Shown here in pieces: positions 36,181-45,411 of a DNA stretch of 64,000 nucleotides (position 1 is its first letter; each line of letters starts with the position of its first letter). The stretch is from Bacteroidota bacterium (lineage in GTDB: Bacteria; Bacteroidota; Bacteroidia; Bacteroidales; VadinHA17): positions 1 to 64,000 of the forward strand of contig JAAYDB010000003.1 in the NCBI GenBank assembly GCA_012729475.1, in the 5' to 3' direction. The position numbers and the translations under genes were made by a program. The notes under the pieces are model-generated. The model worked only from the letters and a program-made list of their open reading frames with translations, ran no database searches and was not told the DNA's origin.

Positions 36181-37461
36181 ATGCAATTGGAAACAAACAG
36201 ATCATCAATATATTTTAAGGCAGGCCGCGTAGGTGTTATAAGTCTTTTTTGCACTTTTTTTCTGCTCTCTTTTCCGCGATCATGGTCCTTGTATCCACTT
36301 GGCCTTTTTTTATTTTGCGGTCTCTTATTATGGATATCAGACTTCAGATTAATCTGTAGTAAATTATTGGGCCTTTGGTTTTTTATATTACCTCCGGTCC
36401 TGTATTTCCTGATACACCTGCTTAGTGTAATTTTACAGAATGCTGAACTAAATATCCTAACGAACAGACTTATGTTCATTCTGATTCCTTTATTGGGCTT
36501 CCCGGTCTTTATTCATGATACCTTTAAAAAAAACTCTGAATATTCTTTAAAAATATTTATTGCTGGATTATTTATAGTTTCAGTATTTTTAATAACTAGA
36601 ATCATAATAATTAGTATTATTGGTGCTGGGCAAGGATCAATTTTGGATTTTGTAAAGAATAATAATGAAGATTTATTTTCTCTGGGCTTTTCTATTCTTG
36701 AGCACCCTACCTACATGTCATTAAAAGTAAATTTTACCATTTTGCTTTTGTTATTGTTTAAGAATAAATGGCAGCTAAAAAATATATATTTCATATCATC
36801 ACTTATCGTTTTGTCAGTGGTGATATTTTTACTGGCTTCAAAAGCAGGTATAATAGTATTTATGATCATTGTCATTTCTGTTATGATCAGAATAGCTTCA
36901 ACCGGAGCCAAGAAGATAATCACTTATTTGTTGTTGATCCCAACCTTTATTTTTCTTTCATTTTCAATAGTTAAAAATATCGACCGGATAGAATGGTTCA
37001 TTCATTATACTGAACTGGAACTTAAATCCGAAAACGGAGATCTGAAGAAATTCGATCAGCGTATGCGTGAGTGGTATACTGCAATCCAGCTTATTAAAGA
37101 AAAACCTTTCACGGGATTTGGTCTGGCAAATATTGAAAAGAGAATGGTTGAAGAATACCTCAGATATGGATTTGAAGAAGAAGCTAAATTAAAAGTGAAT
37201 GCCCACAATCAATATTTAGAAGCACAAGTGACTTTTGGAATAGCTGGCAGTATATCTTTGCTCATGATGCTTCTGATACCACTCATTTACAGAAAGCAAA
37301 TAAGATATCCCCGACTGATGACAATTTTTATAGTCATGGTATCGTTCTTTCTTTTGTTTGAATCAATGTTCAACAGACAATGGGGAATAATGTTCTTTTT
37401 ACTTTTCTATTGTATATTATGTTTAGGTGAAAAATATGTTAATATTAAAGCATTTAAATAA
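36181..37461 (+). CDS. O-antigen ligase/polymerase family membrane protein
   Basis: The 426-residue protein has about eleven hydrophobic segments and one large loop. It carries the O-antigen ligase-type segment MREWYTAIQLIKEKPFTGFG followed by NAHNQYLEAQVTFGIAG, the Wzy_C/WaaL signature with its conserved His. It would ligate or polymerise glycan on the periplasmic side. The locus thus has two proteins of this general class, one probably the polymerase and one the ligase. The gene starts 15 bases after the EpsG-like gene. Confidence 0.82.
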   Translation: MQLETNRSSIYFKAGRVGVISLFCTFFLLSFPRSWSLYPLGLFLFCGLLLWISDFRLICSKLLGLWFFILPPVLYFLIHLLSVILQNAELNILTNRLMFILIPLLGFPVFIHDTFKKNSEYSLKIFIAGLFIVSVFLITRIIIISIIGAGQGSILDFVKNNNEDLFSLGFSILEHPTYMSLKVNFTILLLLLFKNKWQLKNIYFISSLIVLSVVIFLLASKAGIIVFMIIVISVMIRIASTGAKKIITYLLLIPTFIFLSFSIVKNIDRIEWFIHYTELELKSENGDLKKFDQRMREWYTAIQLIKEKPFTGFGLANIEKRMVEEYLRYGFEEEAKLKVNAHNQYLEAQVTFGIAGSISLLMMLLIPLIYRKQIRYPRLMTIFIVMVSFFLLFESMFNRQWGIMFFLLFYCILCLGEKYVNIKAFK

Positions 37462-37522
37462 ATATTTCCGAACAGAAGATTAGTATTTTAACTAATCCAT
37501 ATTTAATGTCTAAATTTCAATC

Positions 37523-38635
37523 ATGTCATATGCTTCATTGATATCGGATTTTCAACCGTTTTGGATAATTATTTTTGCGGGATTTTTGACTTCATTCGTG
37601 ATCACATTTTTTGGGATACCTTCTTTAGTCAGAATTGCCAGAATAAAAGGCTTGCTGGATCTGCCAGGAACCAGGAAATCGCACTCAGCGCCAACTCCCC
37701 GGCTGGGTGGGACAATGATTTTCGCAGGAGTAATTATTGCTTCTCTTCTTTTTACCGGAATTTCTTGTGCTACAAGCCTGAGATTTATTGTTGCAGGATT
37801 ATTAATACTATTTTTCGTCGGACTGAAAGACGATATTGTAGCCCTGGTCGCTTATAAAAAACTGACAGGACAAATCATTGCAGCCTTAATACTTGTTATC
37901 CCCGGAAATATAAGACTGACATTCAACAGCATGAGTCAGAGCCCCGAATATTTGTCAACCTTTGTCAGTATAGCAGTATCTGCTGCCATTATATTATTAC
38001 TAATTAACAGCTTTAACTTAATTGATGGTATAGACGGACTTGCATCAGGAGTGGGGATGATTGGATCAGTAGCATTCGGAGTATGGTTCATTCTGAATAA
38101 TGAAATTTCTTTGGCTGTCCTGGCTTTTTCACTGTTAGGTTCACTGGCAGCTTTTTTCTGGTACAATGTTTTCAGTAAAAAGTATAAGATTTTTTTGGGA
38201 GATACAGGATCTATGATAACAGGTTTCCTGCTGGCATTCTTCCTGATAAGATTTCTGGAAATAAATCTACATAACACTCCTATAAAACCTGCAGAAGTTA
38301 TTCCGGCCATTTCACTTGCAATTTTCATTATACCTGTCTTTGATCTTTTCAGAATAGTATTTGTAAGGATAATAAAACACAAATCACCTTTTTCCGGGGA
38401 TAATAATCATATTCATCACAAAATTCTTATCCTGGCCGGGTCACATCTGAAAGCAACCATTATAATCCTTTCTGTTAATGTCGCAATGATAGCTATAGTC
38501 TGGATACTGAGAGCGCTGGGGAATGCAATACTTATTGCATTCCTTCTTTCAATATGCCTTATCCTTTTACTGATAATCCATTATTGCTGTAATATTAAGA
38601 ATGGTAATGGTAATAAAATAATACCAGAGGGCTGA
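37523..38635 (+). CDS. WecA/MraY-type undecaprenyl-phosphate sugar-1-phosphate transferase
   Basis: The 370-residue multi-helix protein has the polyprenol-phosphate N-acetylhexosamine-1-phosphate transferase motifs: KGLLDLPGTRKSHSAPTPRL, FVGLKDDIVAL, LINSFNLIDGIDGLASG, YKIFLGDTGSMITGF and the histidine motif DNNHIHHKIL. It starts the repeat unit by moving a sugar-1-phosphate from UDP to undecaprenyl phosphate in the inner membrane. It closes the plus-strand part of the locus. Confidence 0.9.
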   Translation: MSYASLISDFQPFWIIIFAGFLTSFVITFFGIPSLVRIARIKGLLDLPGTRKSHSAPTPRLGGTMIFAGVIIASLLFTGISCATSLRFIVAGLLILFFVGLKDDIVALVAYKKLTGQIIAALILVIPGNIRLTFNSMSQSPEYLSTFVSIAVSAAIILLLINSFNLIDGIDGLASGVGMIGSVAFGVWFILNNEISLAVLAFSLLGSLAAFFWYNVFSKKYKIFLGDTGSMITGFLLAFFLIRFLEINLHNTPIKPAEVIPAISLAIFIIPVFDLFRIVFVRIIKHKSPFSGDNNHIHHKILILAGSHLKATIIILSVNVAMIAIVWILRALGNAILIAFLLSICLILLLIIHYCCNIKNGNGNKIIPEG

Positions 38636-38654
38636 AATATCTTTTTCTGACAGC

Positions 38655-39641
38655 TTAATATTTCTTATAAACTTCCTGTAGTTTTTTTCTGTTATCTATG
38701 AAAAGTAATATGATAACAGCTAATATAAAGAAACATGGAATCATTATTCTACCGTAATATAGAACACCATTTTCAGCTTTTGAGGGAGGGGTAAAATCGC
38801 TGAGAAGTGTTATAAGACCTGCATGTATGGTTTTTATCCTTTCAATTTCCTGTCTCTTCTCAATCAGTTCATATATGTCTTCATGAAGTAACTGAGTTTC
38901 ATAATCCTGAAGGAATATCATCTGCCCACCTTCTCCCGGTATCAGTTTCCTTGTTTCTTCAAAATATTTTACTTTCTGAAGACTATCCAATTGCTCAACC
39001 TCATAATCAATGCGCTTAAGCAAAACTTCAGCCTGACTAAGTCTGAGCTCATTCTGAGCCTGATAGAACTGGTTTTTTTCAATATATTTAACTATTCCGT
39101 CACGAATAACTGATAGCTCCTGCGGTATGGTCGTCTTCACCCTTATAAGAAAACGGTCTCTCATACGGACATTAACTGTATCAAGAACATTGTGTCTGTT
39201 TTTAAAATCCACATAATCAGGAATAAGATCTGATCCGCGGTCTATTATCCAGAAAGCTTCTATATCTTTGATATTAATTATTCCGGATCTGGGCACAGAT
39301 AGGGCAGATGCAAGTTCGTCAAAGTTTTTTCCCTCACAGAATGTATGAAGCTTGTTAATGTAACTTATCATTTCATCATTTGGAATAGCATTGCTCCTGA
39401 AGATAATATCTGAAGAATATAATCTCTCAGTTGATAATTTTAGGGAAAATGACAGGGCAACTCCAACTAAAAGGCTCATTGTCAGCCAAAACCATTTTTT
39501 CACAAGAAAAAAGAATACGATAAGAAAACCTTTACCTATGGCTTTAGATCCTCTTCTAATGCTTTTCCCTAAGCGGTACATCAGATCAAGAAGATCAATT
39601 TCATTGTCAACCTTATCTGTTGATCCTGTTTTTTTTGACAT
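38655..39641 (-). CDS. Wzz-like chain-length/co-polymerase protein
   Basis: The 328-residue protein has a basic N-terminus, one membrane helix at about residues 40-65 (FLIVFFFLVKKWFWLTMSLL and on), a long periplasmic part with a coiled coil, and a C-terminal helix (IMIPCFFILAVIILLFI). That two-helix layout, with RFLIRVKTTIPQELSVI in between, fits Wzz/polysaccharide co-polymerases. It is convergent with the WecA-type gene and so closes the locus. The ATG at 39641 is preferred to a TTG at 39698. Confidence 0.75.
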   Translation of the reverse strand: MSKKTGSTDKVDNEIDLLDLMYRLGKSIRRGSKAIGKGFLIVFFFLVKKWFWLTMSLLVGVALSFSLKLSTERLYSSDIIFRSNAIPNDEMISYINKLHTFCEGKNFDELASALSVPRSGIINIKDIEAFWIIDRGSDLIPDYVDFKNRHNVLDTVNVRMRDRFLIRVKTTIPQELSVIRDGIVKYIEKNQFYQAQNELRLSQAEVLLKRIDYEVEQLDSLQKVKYFEETRKLIPGEGGQMIFLQDYETQLLHEDIYELIEKRQEIERIKTIHAGLITLLSDFTPPSKAENGVLYYGRIMIPCFFILAVIILLFIDNRKKLQEVYKKY

Positions 39642-39706
39642 GAGTGTTTGAATGAATATAATGAAAAACAAATTTATAAATAATAGTAAATAATACAATT
39701 ACAATT

Positions 39707-40570
39707 TTAAATCATCTGTATGATATTTTTGCCCAGCTCCATTATCAGAGGTTTGTAATCATCAATAAATTCACCGGTAACCCTGTTTGCAATAACACTG
39801 CAAACAGTGATCGCTTTATGTCCGAGAAGAGCTGCCAGTCCGTAAATAGCAGAACTCTCCATCTCATAATTGCATATAACTCTTCCCCTGTAGTTAAACT
39901 CCGACAATTTTTTGTTTAGTTCATTGTCGAAAGGGTCTAAGCGCAAATATCTTCCCTGTGGGCCATAAAAACCTGGGGCGGAGATAGAAATTCCTTTTAA
40001 AAAATTATCAGATAAAAACAAATCTGTGAGATCTTTATGGGCATTCACAGCATAAGGATAGGGAAGAGTGTCAGGCCATTCCATGTATTCTGTCAGAACA
40101 TCGGCTAATAAGGTGTCCAGTATCCAGTCATACCCGGAATAAAAGTGCAATAATCCGTCAAAACCCACAGCTGTTTCTGTCATGACAAATGATCCTGCAG
40201 GAACATCCTTGCGTAATCCTCCTGAAGTTCCCAGTCTTATCAGGTTAAGTGATGTCAGATCTTCTTTTGGTAAGCCTGTCATAAGGTCAATATTAACCAG
40301 AGCATCAAGCTCATTAAGAACAATGTCTATATTGTCTGTCCCTATTCCGGATGAGATAATTGTTATTTCACTGCTGCCATAGAAACCTGTAACAGTTTTG
40401 AATTCTCTGTTTTCCTTTTTTACTCTGACATCATGAAGAAGCACAGAAAGCATATCAACACGGCCGGGATCACCAACAATTATGATATTCTCAGATATAT
40501 CTTCAGGAAGCAGGTTCAGGTGGTATATACTGCCATCTTTGTTGGTTATCAGTTCTGTTCTTTTTTGCAT
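39707..40570 (-). CDS. Nucleoside phosphorylase (PNP/UDP family, uridine phosphorylase-like)
   Basis: The 287-residue protein has the phosphorylase start IIIVGDPGRVDMLSVLL, a phosphate-site region LIRLGTSGGLRKDV, and the family nucleoside-site region CNYEMESSAIYGLAALLGH. It should cleave a nucleoside with phosphate, most likely uridine or a related nucleoside, in salvage. I use the ATG at 40570; a GTG five codons upstream is possible. It is divergent from the DUF5916 gene. Confidence 0.85.
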   Translation of the reverse strand: MQKRTELITNKDGSIYHLNLLPEDISENIIIVGDPGRVDMLSVLLHDVRVKKENREFKTVTGFYGSSEITIISSGIGTDNIDIVLNELDALVNIDLMTGLPKEDLTSLNLIRLGTSGGLRKDVPAGSFVMTETAVGFDGLLHFYSGYDWILDTLLADVLTEYMEWPDTLPYPYAVNAHKDLTDLFLSDNFLKGISISAPGFYGPQGRYLRLDPFDNELNKKLSEFNYRGRVICNYEMESSAIYGLAALLGHKAITVCSVIANRVTGEFIDDYKPLIMELGKNIIQMI

Positions 40571-40706
40571 AAAGTAAATTTTCACCTAATGTAATGTTTT
40601 TTATCTGATGTTAAAACAATCATCGAGACAGATAGTATAACTTTAAATAAGTCAAAAGCTTAATCAGTTAAAAATTGTTAATTAAAACAGGTTTTATTTC
40701 TTCATT

Positions 40707-40737
40707 TTGAAAGTATACGGACTTTAGAATATCTTTG
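40707..40737 (+). promoter_or_regulatory. Promoter of the DUF5916 gene
   Basis: TTG at 40707-40709, then 20 bases, then TATCTTTG at 40730-40737, a full TTG-N20-TAnnTTTG match, 32 bases before the ATG. Confidence 0.6.
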
Positions 40738-40769
40738 TCTGGTTTTTAAAAAATGTTGAACAAATCTTA

Positions 40770-42962
40770 ATGATAAAGCATAATATTATGCCATATCAAA
40801 TTTTTACATATGTAATGAGATTCCGCTTATCTGTTTTAATACTGCTCTTCCTGGTAAAAGCTGTTTCAGGAACAGCTAGTTTCATTCAGGAAGAGGATAA
40901 AAAGCGGATAATAGCCGTCAGAGCTTCTCAACCTCCTGAAATAGATGGTGTTTTGGATGATGAAGCATGGAGAGATGTCCCTGTGGCAGATAATTTTATT
41001 ATTTACAGTCCGGATAACGGAAAACCGTCAAACTTTGAAACGCAGGTAAAAATTGTTTATGACGATATTGCCCTTTATGTTGGGGCATTTATGTATGATC
41101 CTTTTCCGGACAGCATTTTTGTTGAATTAGGAGAAAGGGATGGAGACAGGATGATAAATGCTGATAATTTCAGTATCGAGTTGTGTCCGTATAATGATGG
41201 TATAAATGGTTTCAGGTTTAAAGTTACGGCCTCCGGAGTTCAATCTGACAGCAGGATAGAGCAATTTGAATTTGGCATGCCTGGGGGAGGACGTCGTGGT
41301 GGCGGAGGCGGAATGATGATGGCCGGAGGCGGTGGTTTTGGTTCGCAGGATAACTGGGATGCTGTATGGGAGAGCGATGTTAAGATAAATGAAAAAGGAT
41401 GGGTGGCTGAATTTAAAATACCTTATTCAGCTTTACGGTTTCCAAAGGAAGAAATTCAAACATGGGGAATAAATTTTTGGCGTGAAGTAAGAAGAATTAA
41501 AGAGCAGTCTTCCTGGAACTATGTTAACAGAGATATAGGTTCTTCTATCAACCATCTTGGTGAATTATGTGAGATATGCGAAGTTAAACCTCCTTTAAGA
41601 CTTTCTGTAACACCTTATATTTCAGGTTATGTTGATAAATATACCGGAAATGATGCTACATTTTCATACAATGGTGGCCTTGATATAAAACTGGGTATAA
41701 CAGAGAGTTTTACGGTTGATGCAACGCTTATACCCGATTTTGGACAGGTTCAGGCTGATGATCAGATACTCAATCTTACTCCTTTTGAAGTAATGTATAG
41801 TGAAAAAAGGCCCTTTTTCATGGAAGGGACTGAACTGTTTGATAAGGGAAGGATCTTTTATTCAAGAAGAATAGGGAGTACACCTAAGCTTTTTTATAAT
41901 GTTTACGATACCCTCGAAGCTAATGAGATAATTGTTGAAAACCCTCCGGAAGCCGGAATGATTAACGCCACTAAACTGTCAGGACGTACTCATTTTGGTC
42001 TTGGTATAGGAGTTTTGAATGCAATGACTGCAGAAATGAATGCTGTTATTGAGGATACAATTACTGGATCATCCCGGACTGTTAAAACACAACCATTCAC
42101 CAATTATAATATTCTGGTTCTCGATCAGAACCTGGGAAACAGTTCATATGTAAGTCTGATTAATACCAATGTCCGGAGAAGAGGGCCGAAAGATGAAAAT
42201 TTCTATACTTCCAATGTTACTGCTACCGATTTTATGATTCGGACAAAAAATAACCTGTATTCAATTTCAGGAGCTATTGCTCTCAGCCAGAAATATTATG
42301 ATTCCCGGGATACTGAATTTGGCCATTCATACGATCTCCGTATGGGTAAGACAGGTGGGGCATTTAGAATTGAATATACCCTGAGTGGGGTTTCTGATAC
42401 CTACGATCCTAATGATATGGGATACATCCGGAGAAATAATGAGTTCAGCAATGAGTTACAGTTTTCATACAACATTAACAGACCAGTATGGAGAATTAAC
42501 AGCTCCAGAAATAGTTTTCAGGTTGATTATTCCCAGTTATATTCACCCAGAGTGTTCACACGCACACGAATAAGCCTTTCTTCTTTTACAATTTTCCGCA
42601 ATCATTCAAATGTAAACCTACGGTTTCAGTATTCTCCAAAAGGAATGGACGATTATTTCGAACCCAGAGTGGAAGGATGGTTCTATCACAGCGGGAAAGA
42701 AATCCAGACTTCATTTTCCTATGATACAAACAGAGATAAAAAATTCTTTATTGGAACGAATTTTTCTTTGACTAAAATATGGTCGGAATATGACCAGAGA
42801 AACTATATGCTTTCCTTAAATCCGGGTATTCGTCTGAACAACAGATTGTCCATTAATCACATGTTTTCCTATCAATCTCAGTTAAACGATTTCGGCTATG
42901 TGAATAATTTTATGAATCAGGAGAAATATTCTTTGGTAAACGGAATAATAAGACATATATGA
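40770..42962 (+). CDS. DUF5916 / carbohydrate-binding family 9-like outer membrane protein, N-terminal part (frameshifted)
   Basis: The 730-residue frame has a signal peptide (MRFRLSVLILLFLVKAVSG from the third Met). A CBM9-like domain (IDGVLDDEAWRDVPVADNF) comes next, with a glycine-rich loop around residues 170-190. Then comes a beta-barrel region with IPDFGQVQADDQILNLTPFE and KRPFFMEGTELF, which is the DUF5916 signature. The family usually runs to about 850 residues. This frame stops early at TGA 42960-42962, and the next ORF supplies the missing barrel end. The break is at the repeat ATATAT (42955-42960); two bases fewer would join both frames as RHMNTLSAGY. Confidence 0.85.
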   Translation: MIKHNIMPYQIFTYVMRFRLSVLILLFLVKAVSGTASFIQEEDKKRIIAVRASQPPEIDGVLDDEAWRDVPVADNFIIYSPDNGKPSNFETQVKIVYDDIALYVGAFMYDPFPDSIFVELGERDGDRMINADNFSIELCPYNDGINGFRFKVTASGVQSDSRIEQFEFGMPGGGRRGGGGGMMMAGGGGFGSQDNWDAVWESDVKINEKGWVAEFKIPYSALRFPKEEIQTWGINFWREVRRIKEQSSWNYVNRDIGSSINHLGELCEICEVKPPLRLSVTPYISGYVDKYTGNDATFSYNGGLDIKLGITESFTVDATLIPDFGQVQADDQILNLTPFEVMYSEKRPFFMEGTELFDKGRIFYSRRIGSTPKLFYNVYDTLEANEIIVENPPEAGMINATKLSGRTHFGLGIGVLNAMTAEMNAVIEDTITGSSRTVKTQPFTNYNILVLDQNLGNSSYVSLINTNVRRRGPKDENFYTSNVTATDFMIRTKNNLYSISGAIALSQKYYDSRDTEFGHSYDLRMGKTGGAFRIEYTLSGVSDTYDPNDMGYIRRNNEFSNELQFSYNINRPVWRINSSRNSFQVDYSQLYSPRVFTRTRISLSSFTIFRNHSNVNLRFQYSPKGMDDYFEPRVEGWFYHSGKEIQTSFSYDTNRDKKFFIGTNFSLTKIWSEYDQRNYMLSLNPGIRLNNRLSINHMFSYQSQLNDFGYVNNFMNQEKYSLVNGIIRHI

Positions 42963-43342
42963 ATACACTTTCTGCCGGATATATTTTCTCCTCTGAAGCA
43001 TATCTGTCATTAAGATTACGCCATTACTGGTCGCGTGCAGATTATACCAATGATTATTTTCTCCTGACAGAAAATGGAGAACTTGATCCCGATACTCCTT
43101 ATACAGGTATCCATGACAGTAATTTTAACTCCTTTAATGTGGATCTGGTTTATAACTGGCGTTTTGCTCCGGGTAGCGATATTTCCATTGTATGGAAAAA
43201 TGCAATATATAGTTATGGCGATATGATTTTTAATAACTTTACTGACAATATAGATTATATGTTCAATTCTCCACAGAGCAACAGTATCTCTGTTAAGATA
43301 TTATACTATCTTGATTATCAATATTTAAAGAGAAGAAAATAA
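42959..43342 (+). CDS. DUF5916 protein, C-terminal barrel end (separated by frameshift)
   Basis: This 127-residue ORF starts with an ATG overlapping the upstream TGA (ATGA). It holds alternating beta strands such as AYLSLRLRHYWSRADYTNDY, FNVDLVYNWRFAPGSDISI and a last strand SVKILYYLDYQY ending in LKRRK, the usual end of this barrel family. Joined to the preceding frame it gives 857 residues, the expected family length. It has no signal peptide, so it is unlikely to be an independent protein. Translational coupling at ATGA could still make it as a separate chain. Confidence 0.75.
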   Translation: MNTLSAGYIFSSEAYLSLRLRHYWSRADYTNDYFLLTENGELDPDTPYTGIHDSNFNSFNVDLVYNWRFAPGSDISIVWKNAIYSYGDMIFNNFTDNIDYMFNSPQSNSISVKILYYLDYQYLKRRK

Positions 43343-43368
43343 GTATCATATAATAATATAAGATCAAC

Positions 43369-43833
43369 ATGATACAACGTATTCAATCAGTTTATCTTTT
43401 TTTTATTTCAGTGTTTTCGATTCTGTCCCTGACCGGTAATTTTTTTTCTTTTTCAAATGATTCAGGTAAGCTATTAATTAGTCTATTTCCGGTAAATCCG
43501 GAAATTCATGTATCGGGAAGTGTATTTCCGGTATTAATAACATTGACCACTATTTTGCTTATTCTTATCGCACTACTGGCACTGATAACTCTGTTTCTTT
43601 TCAGAAACAGAAAGATACAGTTAAAACTTACTTTACTACTTATTATTCTTACCGGGATCCTTATTCTTGTAGTTGTCTCCTTTATGTTTTTATTCTCAAC
43701 TGCCGGTTTCGCTTCTATCAGCCTATCCATACGTCAGTTATTCCCTCTGATGATGTTTATATTTTCAATACTGGGCCACAGAGGTATCAGGAAAGATGAG
43801 ATGCTTGTAAGGTCATACGAAAGGCTGAGATAG
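43369..43833 (+). CDS. DUF4293 family membrane protein
   Basis: The 154-residue protein starts MIQRIQSVYLFFISVFSILS, the hallmark of DUF4293, a Bacteroidota family of unknown function with four predicted membrane helices. The others are at about residues 40-70 (PVLITLTTILLILIALLALI), 80-105 and 115-135. The charged C-terminal end reads DEMLVRSYERLR, as in the family. It is convergent with pyrI. Confidence 0.88.
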   Translation: MIQRIQSVYLFFISVFSILSLTGNFFSFSNDSGKLLISLFPVNPEIHVSGSVFPVLITLTTILLILIALLALITLFLFRNRKIQLKLTLLLIILTGILILVVVSFMFLFSTAGFASISLSIRQLFPLMMFIFSILGHRGIRKDEMLVRSYERLR

Positions 43834-43873
43834 TAATTTTTGATATAAAGTAAACTTATTATGCAGGAGACTT

Positions 43874-44332
43874 TTAAATAATAAACATGTTTTCCTGATC
43901 TGTGATTTTTTCACAATAGAGGCATTTTAGGGTCACATTTTTTTTGGATACAACACGGAAGCGTGTCTTAACCTGTTCGAAATTTGTTATACATTTGGGA
44001 TTCATGCATTTAGCAATTCCTGTAATGTAGTCAGGAACCTCCACTACCTTTTTTTCAACGACTTCATAGTCATTTATAATATTCAGTTTGGCATCAGGAG
44101 CTACCAGGGCAATGCGATTAATATCAGCATTTTCAAAATATTTGTCAGCAATTTTAATAATTGCCTTTTTCCCAAGCTTTTTGCTCTCCAGGTTTGTTCC
44201 AAATGTAATCTGGTGATCAAATTTATCAAGCCCCAGAATATGAATAACTTTGAAGAGATTTTTGGCTGGGATGTGATCAATCACTGTCCCGTTTTGGATA
44301 GCACTGACGCTTAATTGTTTTGGTTCCTTCAT
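43874..44332 (-). CDS. pyrI: Aspartate carbamoyltransferase regulatory chain
   Basis: The 152-residue protein matches PyrI. It has an allosteric nucleotide-binding N-domain (NGTVIDHIPAKNLFKVIHIL, FGTNLESKKLGKKAIIKI). The zinc domain has cysteines at C109, C114, C137 and C140, the same numbering as the E. coli chain. It binds the PyrB trimers and passes on ATP/CTP effects. It lies 13 bases after pyrB on the same strand. Confidence 0.95.
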   Translation of the reverse strand: MKEPKQLSVSAIQNGTVIDHIPAKNLFKVIHILGLDKFDHQITFGTNLESKKLGKKAIIKIADKYFENADINRIALVAPDAKLNIINDYEVVEKKVVEVPDYITGIAKCMNPKCITNFEQVKTRFRVVSKKNVTLKCLYCEKITDQENMFII

Positions 44333-44345
44333 TCTGCCGGGAGTA

Positions 44346-45254
44346 TTACTTAATATTTAACAGTTTGCAAATAATAGCCTGCCTGGTAAAAACACCATTG
44401 AGAGCTTGTTTAAAATAATAGGCTTTGGGATTGGAATCAACATCAGGACTGATTTCATTCACCCTGGGAAGGGGGTGGAGAATACGCATTGTTGGTTTAG
44501 TATTTTCCAGCATAGAATTTCTAAGAACATATATGTTCTTAACTTTTTCATAATCAATGGGGTCGGAGAAACGCTCTTTCTGTACTCTGGTCATATAAAT
44601 GATATCTGCTTTAGAAATAATATCATTAAAATCAGAATGTTCATAGTATTTCAGCCCCAGGTTATCAAGATACAGTTTGAATTCATCAGGCATCTTAAGT
44701 TCTTCAGGTGCAATGAAATTGAATACCGTATTCCATCTCGACATAGCCATCATAAGAGAGTGAACAGTTCTTCCGTATTTCAGATCACCAACCATGAAAA
44801 TATTAAGATTATCCAGTGTCCCCTGGGTTTTGCGTATAGAATACAGATCAAGCATTGTCTGCGTAGGATGCTGGTTAGCTCCGTCTCCAGCATTAATTAC
44901 CGGAACAGACGCCACCTCACTGGCATATCTTGCGCTTCCCTCGATAGGATGCCTCATGACTATCAGATCACTGTAACTGCTTACCATTCTGATAGTATCA
45001 TGAAGCGATTCGCCTTTTGTTACACTGGAAGAAGATGCATCGGTAAAACCGACAATTTTACCACCAAGTTTGTTAATGGCACTTTCAAAACTAAGTCTTG
45101 TACGTGTTGATGGTTCAAAAAAGAGAGTGGCTATTACCTTGCCCTCAAGAAGCTTCTGGACAGGCTCTTTTTCAAATTGTTCAGCCAGGTCCAGAGTCGA
45201 TATAATTTCCTCTGTCGAGAAATCGTCTATTGACACTAAGCTTCTGTTATTCAT
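44346..45254 (-). CDS. pyrB: Aspartate carbamoyltransferase catalytic chain
   Basis: The 302-residue protein shows the carbamoyl-phosphate site [20 protein letters not shown], then [16 protein letters not shown], the segment [20 protein letters not shown], and [11 protein letters not shown]. These are all class B ATCase features. It makes N-carbamoyl-aspartate in pyrimidine synthesis. With pyrI downstream it forms the usual two-gene operon. A full TAATTTTG -7-like element lies 39 bases before the ATG. Confidence 0.96.
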   Translation of the reverse strand: MNNRSLVSIDDFSTEEIISTLDLAEQFEKEPVQKLLEGKVIATLFFEPSTRTRLSFESAINKLGGKIVGFTDASSSSVTKGESLHDTIRMVSSYSDLIVMRHPIEGSARYASEVASVPVINAGDGANQHPTQTMLDLYSIRKTQGTLDNLNIFMVGDLKYGRTVHSLMMAMSRWNTVFNFIAPEELKMPDEFKLYLDNLGLKYYEHSDFNDIISKADIIYMTRVQKERFSDPIDYEKVKNIYVLRNSMLENTKPTMRILHPLPRVNEISPDVDSNPKAYYFKQALNGVFTRQAIICKLLNIK

Positions 45255-45292
45255 AGTATTGCTGGTTTACGGGTTGTTATTCATAATATAAT

Positions 45293-45300
45293 CAAAATTA
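45293..45300 (-). promoter_or_regulatory. Possible -7 element for pyrBI
   Basis: The minus strand reads TAATTTTG, a full TAnnTTTG match, 39 bases before the pyrB ATG. No TTG was seen at 19-21 bases upstream. Confidence 0.35.
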
Positions 45301-45411
45301 CTTAACATAATCATTTCAGGAAGGACTTGTTAATAATTAATTAACAACTTTTATACTTAATGATGTAATTTTGTTCTGAAAATTCATAAGCATATTGTTT
45401 TATGCATTTTA

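Noticed and set aside
44406..45110. Plus-strand ORF of 234 codons opposite pyrB
   Set aside because: It is a shadow of the well-supported pyrB frame, with no recognisable motifs.
45366..45373. Plus-strand TAATTTTG as a promoter
   Set aside because: No plus-strand gene begins until 46127 and no TTG lies at the right distance.
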